A DNA stretch of 7,274 nt from an uncultured Porphyromonas sp. Its GTDB lineage: Bacteria; Bacteroidota; Bacteroidia; Bacteroidales; Porphyromonadaceae. The stretch is taken from contig NZ_CAJZFJ010000090.1 in the NCBI RefSeq assembly GCF_915070105.1, positions 1-7,274 of the forward strand, in the 5' to 3' direction. Positions 1 through 4,735 of the stretch are shown in pieces. Each line of letters starts with the position of its first letter. Positions within the stretch are counted from its first letter, which is position 1. The position numbers were made by a program, and so were the translations under genes. The notes below the pieces were generated by a model. That model ran no database searches, was not told where the DNA came from, and worked only from the letters and a program-made list of their open reading frames with translations.

Positions 1-1027
1 CGTCCTTATCTTTCTCACGCACGAGCTCGACCGTTCGCAGCCCGACAGCGCACTGCGTCGCGTCAAGCACACGGCCACGCTCACCTTCGAGGAGCTCAAA
101 GCGTGCCTTATAGCGGTAGGGCTTGCCTAAGCCATTGGCCCACCACAGCTGGGGATTAGCCAGAGCGTGCAAGCCCCCACGCTCAGTCGGGGTGATGAAG
201 TCGGCAAGGGGTGCCGTACGCTCGAAGACCAGTCGCCCCGTAGCGTCATAGAGGTGGTAGCTGAGGTGCGTCGCTTCGCTCCCTCGGACAGCACCCTCGG
301 GGAGGCGCACCTCGATGGGTAGGCTTCGCTCGGGGTGATAGGTCACGACGGGGCGCTCAGCGAAGAAGGTCGCCCCACGCAGGAGCACTCGTACAGGGCG
401 CCAGATGCCGATGGTGATCATGCGCTCGCCCCAGTCCCAGCCGTAGTGATAGGGTGCCTTGCGGGTGAAGACCGAGAGGTGCTTCTCCGCATGGTCGTTG
501 TCCGCGGGATAGTTGATGCCCGCAGCTTCGTAGAGCGGTAGGGCAGCGGTGAGAGGAGAACGGAAGCGCACCTCCAGGCGGTTCGATGCCGTCACATACG
601 GGCGGATATCGACTTCGTGCGCTACGAACATATTCTCCGCCTCGAGGATCTTCTGCCCATTGAGATAGACCGAAGCGTAGGTATCCAGCCCCTCGAAGAG
701 GAGGTGAATCGACGGATGCTGGAGCTGCTCGGGGCTGAGGGTGAAGGTGCAGGCATAGTCCCAGTCACGCTCACCGACCCACTGGATAGAGTCCTCTGCG
801 AGGCGGTAATAGGGATCGGGGAGCTTGCCCAGACGGATGAGATCCTGCTGTACGACACCAGGCACCGTCGCAGGATGCACCTCGGAGCTGCCGTGCTCGC
901 TGAAGGTCCAGCCACGGCTAAGGGTCAGCGTATCGGAGGGGAGGGCAAGGGCAGCAGTCTGAGACATCATCAGGGTAAGGAGGACAAGGGCGCAGCTATA
1001 GAGCGCACGGTGTAGCGATCGGTTCAT
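1..1027 (-). CDS. Exported GH2 beta-mannosidase, 3'-truncated by the window edge
   Basis: I found this by reading the reverse complement: the frame is open from an ATG at 1027-1025 to the left edge, giving 342 codons. Residues 1-28 look like a Sec signal peptide (hydrophobic stretch about 8-21, cleavage near Ala-Leu-Ala 26-28). The mature part matches the N-terminal jelly-roll and first Ig-like domain of GH2 beta-mannosidases: VPGVVQQDLIRLGKLPDPYY (55-74), DSIQWVGERDWDY (79-91), FEGLDTYASVYLNG (111-124), and the hallmark RKAPYHYGWDWGER (189-202) followed by GIWRPV. The Gly-Trp-Asp-Trp element helps form the mannose-binding pocket in this family. Near the end NPQLWWANGLGKPYRY and VGLRTVELV are also typical. 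The TIM barrel with both catalytic glutamates lies beyond the window, so activity cannot be judged. The enzyme would remove terminal beta-mannose from manno-oligosaccharides or N-glycan cores in the periplasm. It sits downstream of ssrA with its own promoter-like box. A full-length family member has about 850 residues. Confidence 0.9.
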   Translation of the reverse strand, partial: MNRSLHRALYSCALVLLTLMMSQTAALALPSDTLTLSRGWTFSEHGSSEVHPATVPGVVQQDLIRLGKLPDPYYRLAEDSIQWVGERDWDYACTFTLSPEQLQHPSIHLLFEGLDTYASVYLNGQKILEAENMFVAHEVDIRPYVTASNRLEVRFRSPLTAALPLYEAAGINYPADNDHAEKHLSVFTRKAPYHYGWDWGERMITIGIWRPVRVLLRGATFFAERPVVTYHPERSLPIEVRLPEGAVRGSEATHLSYHLYDATGRLVFERTAPLADFITPTERGGLHALANPQLWWANGLGKPYRYKARFELLEGERGRVLDATQCAVGLRTVELVREKDKD

Positions 1028-1031
1028 ATAC

Positions 1032-1051
1032 GTGGGGCACTTTGTGGGGCA
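1032..1051. repeat. 8-bp direct repeat in the mannosidase leader
   Basis: GTGGGGCA occurs twice on the plus strand, at 1032-1039 and 1044-1051, 12 bp apart and just upstream of the mannosidase start codon. The second copy is also part of a small inverted repeat (CTTTG, 5-nt loop, CAAAG, 1040-1054). A spacing of about one helical turn would suit a dimeric regulator or an RNA element, but this could be chance in a biased sequence. Confidence 0.35.
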
Positions 1052-1082
1052 AAGGATTAGTAAGAAGTGAGTGTACCTCCGA

Positions 1083-1090
1083 CAAAGGTA
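1083..1090 (-). promoter_or_regulatory. Putative -7 box for the beta-mannosidase gene
   Basis: The minus strand reads TACCTTTG here, an exact fit to the Bacteroidota -7 consensus TAnnTTTG used by their primary sigma factor. Transcription would start near 1076-1079, giving a leader of about 50 nt before the ATG at 1027. No good -33 TTTG is present at the usual spacing; the nearest TTG (1116-1114) lies inside the ssrA terminator stem, slightly too far upstream. The same octamer precedes ssrA. Confidence 0.55.
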
Positions 1091-1096
1091 GTCTAT

Positions 1097-1145
1097 ACAA
1101 AGAAATCAGGCGACAACGGGGCGGGTGCCACCATTGTCGCCTGAT
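1097..1145 (-). terminator. Intrinsic terminator of ssrA
   Basis: A perfect 12-bp stem, ATCAGGCGACAA (1105-1116) against TTGTCGCCTGAT (1134-1145), has a 17-nt loop. On the minus strand it is followed by TTTCTTTGT, a reasonable U-rich tail. It begins about 16 nt past the 3' end of the mature tmRNA, where a factor-independent terminator is expected. There is no T-run on the plus-strand side, so it should work only for minus-strand transcripts. It separates ssrA from the mannosidase gene. Confidence 0.85.
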
Positions 1146-1160
1146 CAGATCCTTAATGAG

Positions 1161-1566
1161 TGGAGATGCGGGGGTTCGAACCCCGGTCCAAACATGGAAC
1201 TAATCTGCTTTCTACATGTTTATCCTCACTTTGGGTTTTCGTGTGTGGAGCGCGACTGAGGCTACCATGCCCCACACCTTAGCTCTCTAAATCTGACCCC
1301 TGCCCGAGAGCTGGCAGGAGCGATCCCCGAATTTCCTACACCACTGAGCCAGATCGCCTCGGAGAGAACGGCTATCTGAGTGATGTCTCGTCACAGCGAT
1401 CTGTCGCCGTGATGAAGCGTGTGAACCTACTGTTCTTCGGTTACGCAGCGAGAGCGTAGTTATTTTCGCCAGTTAAAAGTTTGCTCACAGAGATTAGAGT
1501 GCTTATGGGCGCAGCACTACATGCTTACAAACCACTTCATCATGCTGTCAAAGCCAAAACATCCCC
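1161..1566 (-). ncRNA. ssrA: Transfer-messenger RNA (tmRNA)
   Basis: tmRNA acts with SmpB to release ribosomes stalled on broken mRNAs and adds a degradation tag to the nascent peptide. The 5' end GGGGATG (1566-1560) pairs with CATCTCC (1168-1162) to form a 7-bp acceptor stem with one G-U pair. The 5' side continues with TTTTGGCTTTGACAGCATG, a typical tmRNA 5' signature. The 3' side carries a T-arm with GGGGTTCGAACCCC around 1170-1184. The internal reading frame at 1470-1441 gives GENNYALAA and stop. Counted without CCA, the molecule is about 406 nt, a normal length for a one-piece tmRNA. After the discriminator A (1161) the genome reads CTC rather than CCA, so the CCA end must be added after transcription. 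A promoter-like box lies upstream and an intrinsic terminator downstream, so it appears to be an independent unit. The end positions are inferred from pairing and may be off by a base or so. Confidence 0.95.
1441..1470 (-). other. tmRNA proteolysis-tag reading frame (GENNYALAA)
   Basis: Inside ssrA the minus strand reads GGC GAA AAT AAC TAC GCT CTC GCT GCG TAA, which gives Gly-Glu-Asn-Asn-Tyr-Ala-Leu-Ala-Ala and stop. The YALAA end is the degron recognised by ClpXP-type proteases and their adaptors in many bacteria. The resume codon is taken as GGC, by analogy with other Bacteroidota tags; the alanine from the charged tmRNA would precede it. From memory, the same tag is found in Porphyromonas gingivalis, which supports the proposed taxonomy. 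Confidence 0.92.
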
Positions 1567-1579
1567 GTAGTTTGTCCCA

Positions 1580-1587
1580 CAAAGGTA
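1580..1587 (-). promoter_or_regulatory. Putative -7 box for ssrA
   Basis: The minus strand reads TACCTTTG, matching TAnnTTTG, and lies 13 nt upstream of the inferred mature 5' end at 1566. Transcription starting near 1573-1576 would leave a short 5' leader for RNase P to remove, as is usual for tmRNA. A clear -33 TTTG was not found at the expected distance; a T-rich stretch (TATTTTCG) directly abuts the box. Confidence 0.6.
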
Positions 1588-1649
1588 CGAAAATATCCCG
1601 AGGGCATCGTCTAATAGAGCTAGGGAGGGCAGGAGTCGGTGTGATGGGG

Positions 1650-1685
1650 CTAATAGGTCTAATAGGTGCAATAGGTCTAATAGGG
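1650..1685 (+). repeat. 9-bp tandem repeat, block A (4 units)
   Basis: Four head-to-tail 9-mers: CTAATAGGT (1650-1658), CTAATAGGT (1659-1667), GCAATAGGT (1668-1676) and CTAATAGGG (1677-1685). The two outer changes are single bases and the third unit differs at two positions. A 9-bp period is codon-compatible, which is why shadow frames here read as repeated tripeptides, but nothing else supports coding. Confidence 0.9.
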
Positions 1686-1810
1686 TGGGCGAAGGTGCCC
1701 ATGTGCTGGGAGCTGTCTCTGTCGGGCTAGGTAGCTATAGGTGGGCTGTGGGCATATAGGATGTGGGGCTAGGGTGCTATATCGTGGTTTGGGGCGGCAG
1801 GGTAGATGGG

Positions 1811-1846
1811 GTGTATTAGACCTATTGCTCCTATTGGACTTAGGTG
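1811..1846 (-). repeat. 9-bp repeat, block B (inverted orientation)
   Basis: On the plus strand this reads GTGTATTAG, ACCTATTGC, TCCTATTGG, ACTTAGGTG. The middle units are the reverse complement of the block A and C units (ACCTATTAG type), so the block lies in the opposite orientation. Its first and last units are degenerate. It is complementary to part of block A and to part of block C. Confidence 0.8.
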
Positions 1847-1938
1847 GAGAAGCCTGAGGTGGGGTAGGGCGGGATGGCGGGATGGGGGTGGCAGTAGGAG
1901 CGGTAGGCCTAAGTCCAATAGGTGCAATAAGTCCAATA
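1814..1938. repeat. Imperfect 31-bp inverted repeat joining blocks B and C
   Basis: The left arm 1814-1844 and right arm 1908-1938 are complementary at 28 of 31 positions by hand alignment, including a perfect 15-bp core (CCTAAGTCCAATAGG on the right arm, 1908-1922). The 63-nt loop contains the G-quadruplex motif at 1861-1888. Block B can alternatively pair with block A: 1814-1839 with 1657-1682, 24 of 26 positions. The two pairings exclude each other. Confidence 0.75.
1861..1888 (+). other. G-quadruplex motif
   Basis: Five runs of at least three G (1861-1864, 1867-1869, 1871-1873, 1879-1881, 1884-1888) are separated by short loops of 2, 1, 5 and 2 nt. This satisfies the standard G3+N1-7 pattern with one run to spare. 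It lies on the strand opposite to all neighbouring genes, so for minus-strand transcription the G-rich strand is the non-template strand's complement, that is, the template. Whether it folds in the cell is unknown. Confidence 0.7.
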
Positions 1939-1941
1939 GGT
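1906..1941 (+). repeat. 9-bp tandem repeat, block C (4 units)
   Basis: Units are GGCCTAAGT (1906-1914), CCAATAGGT (1915-1923), GCAATAAGT (1924-1932) and CCAATAGGT (1933-1941). The orientation is the same as block A, with a slightly different unit sequence (CCAATAGGT against CTAATAGGT), which suggests that the blocks diverged after duplication or expanded separately. Confidence 0.85.
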
Positions 1942-2091
1942 GGTCTACGAAGGCTAGGCAAAGGTGCGCTAGGTAGGGGGCAGATGGTGCCCGGTAGGTG
2001 AGGTACTAGCTAGGGTAGATGATGGCGGTAGGTGCGCTAGCTAGGAGGGAGCTTGGCTGGGGAGGGCCTATATGATGGGGACGGAAAGGAG

Positions 2092-2129
2092 GACGCCCCC
2101 AGTGCCGAAGGTCGGGCACTGGGGGCGTC
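2092..2129 (-). terminator. Terminator hairpin of the SusCD operon
   Basis: A perfect 15-bp stem, GACGCCCCCAGTGCC (2092-2106) with GGCACTGGGGGCGTC (2115-2129), encloses an 8-nt loop. It begins about 41 nt past the stop codon of the thioredoxin-like gene. The stem is very stable, but the minus-strand tail (CTCCTTTCC) has few U residues, so it may end transcription weakly, need Rho, or mainly protect the mRNA 3' end. Confidence 0.7.
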
Positions 2130-2170
2130 GAGCGTTGTTGGTTGGGACTGCCTCGGTGGGCAGTGTGGGG

Positions 2171-3487
2171 CTACTTCTCGAGGAGGTCGAGGGTGGCGAG
2201 CTTGTAGGTGATCGCCCCCTGTACCATCTGCTGGGCTTGCTCCATGGAGGCTAGCTGTAGGCTCTCGGCATAGGCTTGGTTGTAGTACTTACGAGCCGCT
2301 GCATAGTCCTTGAGCTCCTTGTAGGAGTCGCCCGCCATGACGAGATAGTTCACCTTGCTCATGATGACGGTCTCGGTGGGGATAGCCTTCTCGAGCCAAG
2401 CGATAGCCTGACGGTGATCCTCGGGACGGAGTTTGGAGGCCGCAGCATAGTAGAGAGACTGGGCTGCGGAGGCATAGTCAGAGCCGTTGGCATCTTCGCC
2501 GAGGGTATCGAGGTAACGCTTCATGCGCTCTATGTAGGTGGAGACATTCTTGTCCTTGTAGATAGCATAGAGAGCATCGTAGTAGTCGAGAGACTTCTGG
2601 TAGGGAGTGGTGTTCTTGAGCTTGATGACGTCGTAGGCCTTCTTGTAGTCGGTACGGATCTTCTCCAGATACTCCTTGTACTTGATGTTGCCATCCTTGA
2701 CGAGGTTGAGCATACGCTCATCATTCTTCTCGATGATGTAGTAGGCGGCGGACTCGCCGACGGCGCTGATCCACTTGTCGAGGTTCGCGTTGATGTACTC
2801 TACCATCTGCTGGGTCTCGGACTCATCGTTCCCGCCGAGGGAGCTGATGATCATGTAGTCCTTCTTGTTGATGATGGAGCCATCAGCCATCTTGCGCTCG
2901 AGGTAGCTCTTGTAGAGCTTGCGCACACGTACTACCCACTTCTCTGCGTCCATACCGTCCTGGGTGGTGAGGAAGCGGGGAGCTTGGATGAGGAGCTCCT
3001 GCTGGATGCCTAGATCCTGGGGCGACTTGCGATGATCCTCCCAGTACTGCTCGAAGCCCTTCATCTCACCGAGGGCCGTCTTGGCGAACTCGATGAGCTC
3101 GGCAGCCTGCACGAAGCCAGCGTTGATCGAAATCGCCTTGCCATCGGAGGCAATGATACCGAGGGTAGGGAATGCCTCTACCTTGTACTTCTTGGCCGTC
3201 TCGACATTTTCGGGCTTCTCGGCATCGAGCTGTAGGGAGATGAAGCGCTCGTTGAAGTAGGCGCCGACCTCGGGCTGAGTGAAGACAGTCTTCTCCATCT
3301 TCTTACACGGGACACACCACGTAGCGTAGAAGTCCACGAAGAGGGGCTTGTTCTGGCGCTGGGCTTCCTTGAGGGCATCCTCGAAGGTGCCCTTGAAGAA
3401 GCGGATACCTTGCTCCTGCTGTGCCGATACGGGCTGCACGATGAGGAGCAGCAGTAGGCTGAGGAGGATATGCTTAAGCTTGTTCAT
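2171..3487 (-). CDS. Exported thioredoxin-fold protein with a long helical C-terminal region
   Basis: The 438-residue product has a clear Sec signal peptide (hydrophobic core about 7-17, cleavage near VSA-Q at 22/23) with no lipobox cysteine, so it should be periplasmic. Residues about 28-145 form a thioredoxin domain: FVDFYATWCVPCKK holds the redox pair Cys58/Cys61, and FPT supplies the cis-proline Pro107. These are the only two cysteines in the protein. Residues about 150-438 are predominantly helical; the stretch around 360-415 (RQAIAWLEKAI, AARKYYNQAY) resembles tetratricopeptide repeats and may bind a partner. The WCxxC sequence with Val-Pro between the cysteines is nearer to reducing thioredoxins and TlpA-like proteins than to DsbA. 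It is the last gene of the operon, 30 nt after the small lipoprotein gene and before the terminator. A role in reducing or repairing disulfides in the neighbouring lipoproteins is possible but inferred. The start codon fits the signal peptide; no strong ribosome-binding site is visible. Confidence 0.88.
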   Translation of the reverse strand: MNKLKHILLSLLLLLIVQPVSAQQEQGIRFFKGTFEDALKEAQRQNKPLFVDFYATWCVPCKKMEKTVFTQPEVGAYFNERFISLQLDAEKPENVETAKKYKVEAFPTLGIIASDGKAISINAGFVQAAELIEFAKTALGEMKGFEQYWEDHRKSPQDLGIQQELLIQAPRFLTTQDGMDAEKWVVRVRKLYKSYLERKMADGSIINKKDYMIISSLGGNDESETQQMVEYINANLDKWISAVGESAAYYIIEKNDERMLNLVKDGNIKYKEYLEKIRTDYKKAYDVIKLKNTTPYQKSLDYYDALYAIYKDKNVSTYIERMKRYLDTLGEDANGSDYASAAQSLYYAAASKLRPEDHRQAIAWLEKAIPTETVIMSKVNYLVMAGDSYKELKDYAAARKYYNQAYAESLQLASMEQAQQMVQGAITYKLATLDLLEK

Positions 3488-3517
3488 TGGTTTTATGAAT
3501 GTGTTGAGGGTAAGGGG

Positions 3518-3985
3518 CTAGTTCTCCTGATCCTGAATGATGAAGGTGCAGAGCCCGTTGAGCTCACGAGAGTAGCCCTCGTTGTAGACACGGAGGTTCA
3601 CGCTGTAGCGACCATTGGGGAGCTTGTCCACCGCTGAGGGGAAGACGTTGATCGTCCCCCCAGAGACAGTGATCTCACCCGAGGTGACACACGAGCTGAA
3701 GATGGCGGCATCACCACCATCAGAGACGGAGACCCCTAGGTACTCAAAGTTCACAGGGTTTGTCCCCGAGACCCCTTGGATACGCTGGCTCGTCCAGGGA
3801 GCAGGGTACTGCTGGGTCTTGCTGTGCGGGTTGTCCGCGTCTACAGTGCGGTAGGCATACACCTCCTTCTGAGGGAAGGAGGCATAGGTGGTGTCTAGGT
3901 ATCCCACGGGGATCTTACGGCAGGCCGTGCCTAACGTGAGGACGAGGAGAGCCATGAAGAGGCTCCGATAAAGGAAGGCTTGCAT
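3518..3985 (-). CDS. Small SusCD-linked surface or periplasmic lipoprotein, family uncertain
   Basis: The 155-residue product starts with a lipoprotein signal peptide ending in the lipobox LGTAC, with lipidated Cys22. The mature part begins RKIPVGYLD and is rich in beta-strand patterns; the last 45 residues (NGRYSVNLRVYNEGYSRELN) look like an Ig- or beta-sandwich-type domain. Besides Cys22 it has just two cysteines, Cys99 and Cys146, which could form a disulfide. The opening C-x-K-x-P-x-GYL resembles small DUF-type lipoproteins that I associate with SusCD loci (possibly DUF5007), but I cannot confirm the family. It lies 12 nt after the FAS1-like gene and 30 nt before the thioredoxin-like gene, so co-transcription is likely. 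Met11 is a possible alternative start, but Met1 gives a better basic/hydrophobic signal peptide. A role as an accessory ligand-binding or complex subunit is inferred only from position. Confidence 0.8.
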   Translation of the reverse strand: MQAFLYRSLFMALLVLTLGTACRKIPVGYLDTTYASFPQKEVYAYRTVDADNPHSKTQQYPAPWTSQRIQGVSGTNPVNFEYLGVSVSDGGDAAIFSSCVTSGEITVSGGTINVFPSAVDKLPNGRYSVNLRVYNEGYSRELNGLCTFIIQDQEN

Positions 3986-3997
3986 ATATAACTGGGG

Positions 3998-4708
3998 TTA
4001 GAAGTCGGTGGGACGGAAGTTGTACTGCAGTGAGTGCACAATGCCCGTAGTGGTACGGATGTTATGTGAGGCTACAAAGCTCGTGACCTGCGTGGAGGCT
4101 GAGACGAGGAAGAGCTGCTCAGGACCAGTGCCTGGGACATTATTGAAGGCTGTGCGGAAGGAGTAAATCCATAGCTTCTTACCAGAGGCCATCGTGTAGG
4201 TCTTCCCTCCGGTACCAATCGGATTGCTACTGTCGGTAGAAGCACGCCCCGGGGTGAAGCTCTCTAGGGGAATAGCTTCGCTAGGGATAACACCATTGAG
4301 GATGAATGCCTTTGCTTTGTTGGCGTCTAGCTTATCTAGAAGCTCTAGTACCTGATCATCGGTGAGCTTCTGAGCCTCGGCCTCGCCGTCACCACCATTG
4401 TTGGTGATCTCGTCGGCATACTGCTTGAGCAGATATCGGCGCCAACTATGGTTCGTGATGCCGAAGCAAGTGATCTGCTTGCCATAGGTGCTCGTCCCCT
4501 CGAAGGCAGACTGCAGACCTATGCGCTTGGATAGGCGAACCATCATGCTCCAGTCGTAGGGGTGGGACTCGAAGTAGGCCCACATGCTACCTGGGTACTC
4601 CCTCTGGGCTAGTCCCGTTTCGACAAAATTATATTTGGTGCACGCACTCAGCAGGAGCAGTGAGACCACTGCAAGTAGGGTGCTGAGTCGTCTGAGATGG
4701 ATAGTCAT
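3998..4708 (-). CDS. FAS1 (fasciclin)-like lipoprotein
   Basis: The 236-residue product has a lipoprotein signal peptide with lipobox LLSAC and lipidated Cys23. Residues about 40-236 follow the FAS1 fold pattern: an opening helix pair (MWAYFESHPYDWSMMVRLSK, 42-61), GLQSAFEG, then ITCFGITNHSWRRYL (79-93) in the place of the family's TVFAPTN-AF segment, a helical insert LTDDQVLELLDKLDANKAKA, FILNGVIP in the place of the 'yHvv.g' segment, and SHNIRTTTGIVHSLQYNF near the C terminus in the place of 'di.tsNGviHvid'. These are pattern matches by eye, and the fold is divergent. FAS1 domains are adhesion or ligand-binding modules; single-domain FAS1 lipoproteins are known beside SusC/SusD pairs in Bacteroidota. 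It follows susD by 27 nt and precedes the small lipoprotein gene by 12 nt. It is probably displayed on the cell surface, but the ligand is unknown. Confidence 0.72.
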   Translation of the reverse strand: MTIHLRRLSTLLAVVSLLLLSACTKYNFVETGLAQREYPGSMWAYFESHPYDWSMMVRLSKRIGLQSAFEGTSTYGKQITCFGITNHSWRRYLLKQYADEITNNGGDGEAEAQKLTDDQVLELLDKLDANKAKAFILNGVIPSEAIPLESFTPGRASTDSSNPIGTGGKTYTMASGKKLWIYSFRTAFNNVPGTGPEQLFLVSASTQVTSFVASHNIRTTTGIVHSLQYNFRPTDF

Positions 4709-4735
4709 ACGATATACGTAGCTAAGGGGTGAGAC

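Larger units (their letters stand above)
1567..2091. other. Gene-free, repeat-rich intergenic region
   Basis: This stretch of about 525 bp between the SusCD-operon terminator and ssrA has no credible gene. The short open frames across it, on both strands, translate to low-complexity peptides such as runs of Leu-Ile-Gly or Pro-Ile-Arg that come from the 9-bp repeats. The plus strand is strikingly G-rich and C-poor and is full of short words built on GGTAGG, CTAGG and GCTAG; for example GGTGCGCTAG occurs at 1963-1972 and again at 2031-2040. It also holds the three 9-bp repeat blocks, an inverted repeat and a G-quadruplex motif listed separately. Only the ssrA promoter box at its left end has a clear role. 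Confidence 0.8.

Noticed and set aside
617..1015. A 132-codon plus-strand frame, and another at 622-915 on the minus strand
   Set aside because: Both overlap the beta-mannosidase in other frames. The mannosidase frame reproduces long family-specific motifs, while these give Ser/Arg- or Gly/Glu-rich strings without meaning.
1..1027. Part of a mannan- or glycan-utilisation locus together with the SusCD operon
   Set aside because: The mannosidase is separated from SusCD by a terminator, about 525 bp of gene-free DNA, ssrA and a second terminator, and has its own promoter-like box. Shared function cannot be ruled out, but the sequence does not support a common operon.
1814..1938. Insertion sequence or MITE with terminal inverted repeats
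   Set aside because: The inverted arms are explained by oppositely oriented 9-bp repeats, no target-site duplication is evident, and no transposase is present. A MITE is not excluded, but it is not supported.
1650..1941. CRISPR array
   Set aside because: The repeat units are only 9 bp, directly tandem within blocks, and occur in both orientations; there are no 25-40 bp repeats with regular spacers and no cas genes.
1517..1961. Short frames across the repeat region (plus 1521-1730; minus 1517-1702 and 1677-1961)
   Set aside because: They translate the 9-bp repeats into Leu-Ile-Gly or Pro-Ile-Arg tripeptides and low-complexity Pro/Ser runs. Two of them also run into ssrA. No signal peptide, domain or promoter supports them.
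2276..3013. A 245-codon open frame on the plus strand
   Set aside because: It lies wholly antisense to the thioredoxin-like gene, which has a clear domain, signal peptide and operon context. Its product is a Val/Leu/Glu/Asp-rich string with no recognisable domain, as expected from the complement of a GC-biased gene.
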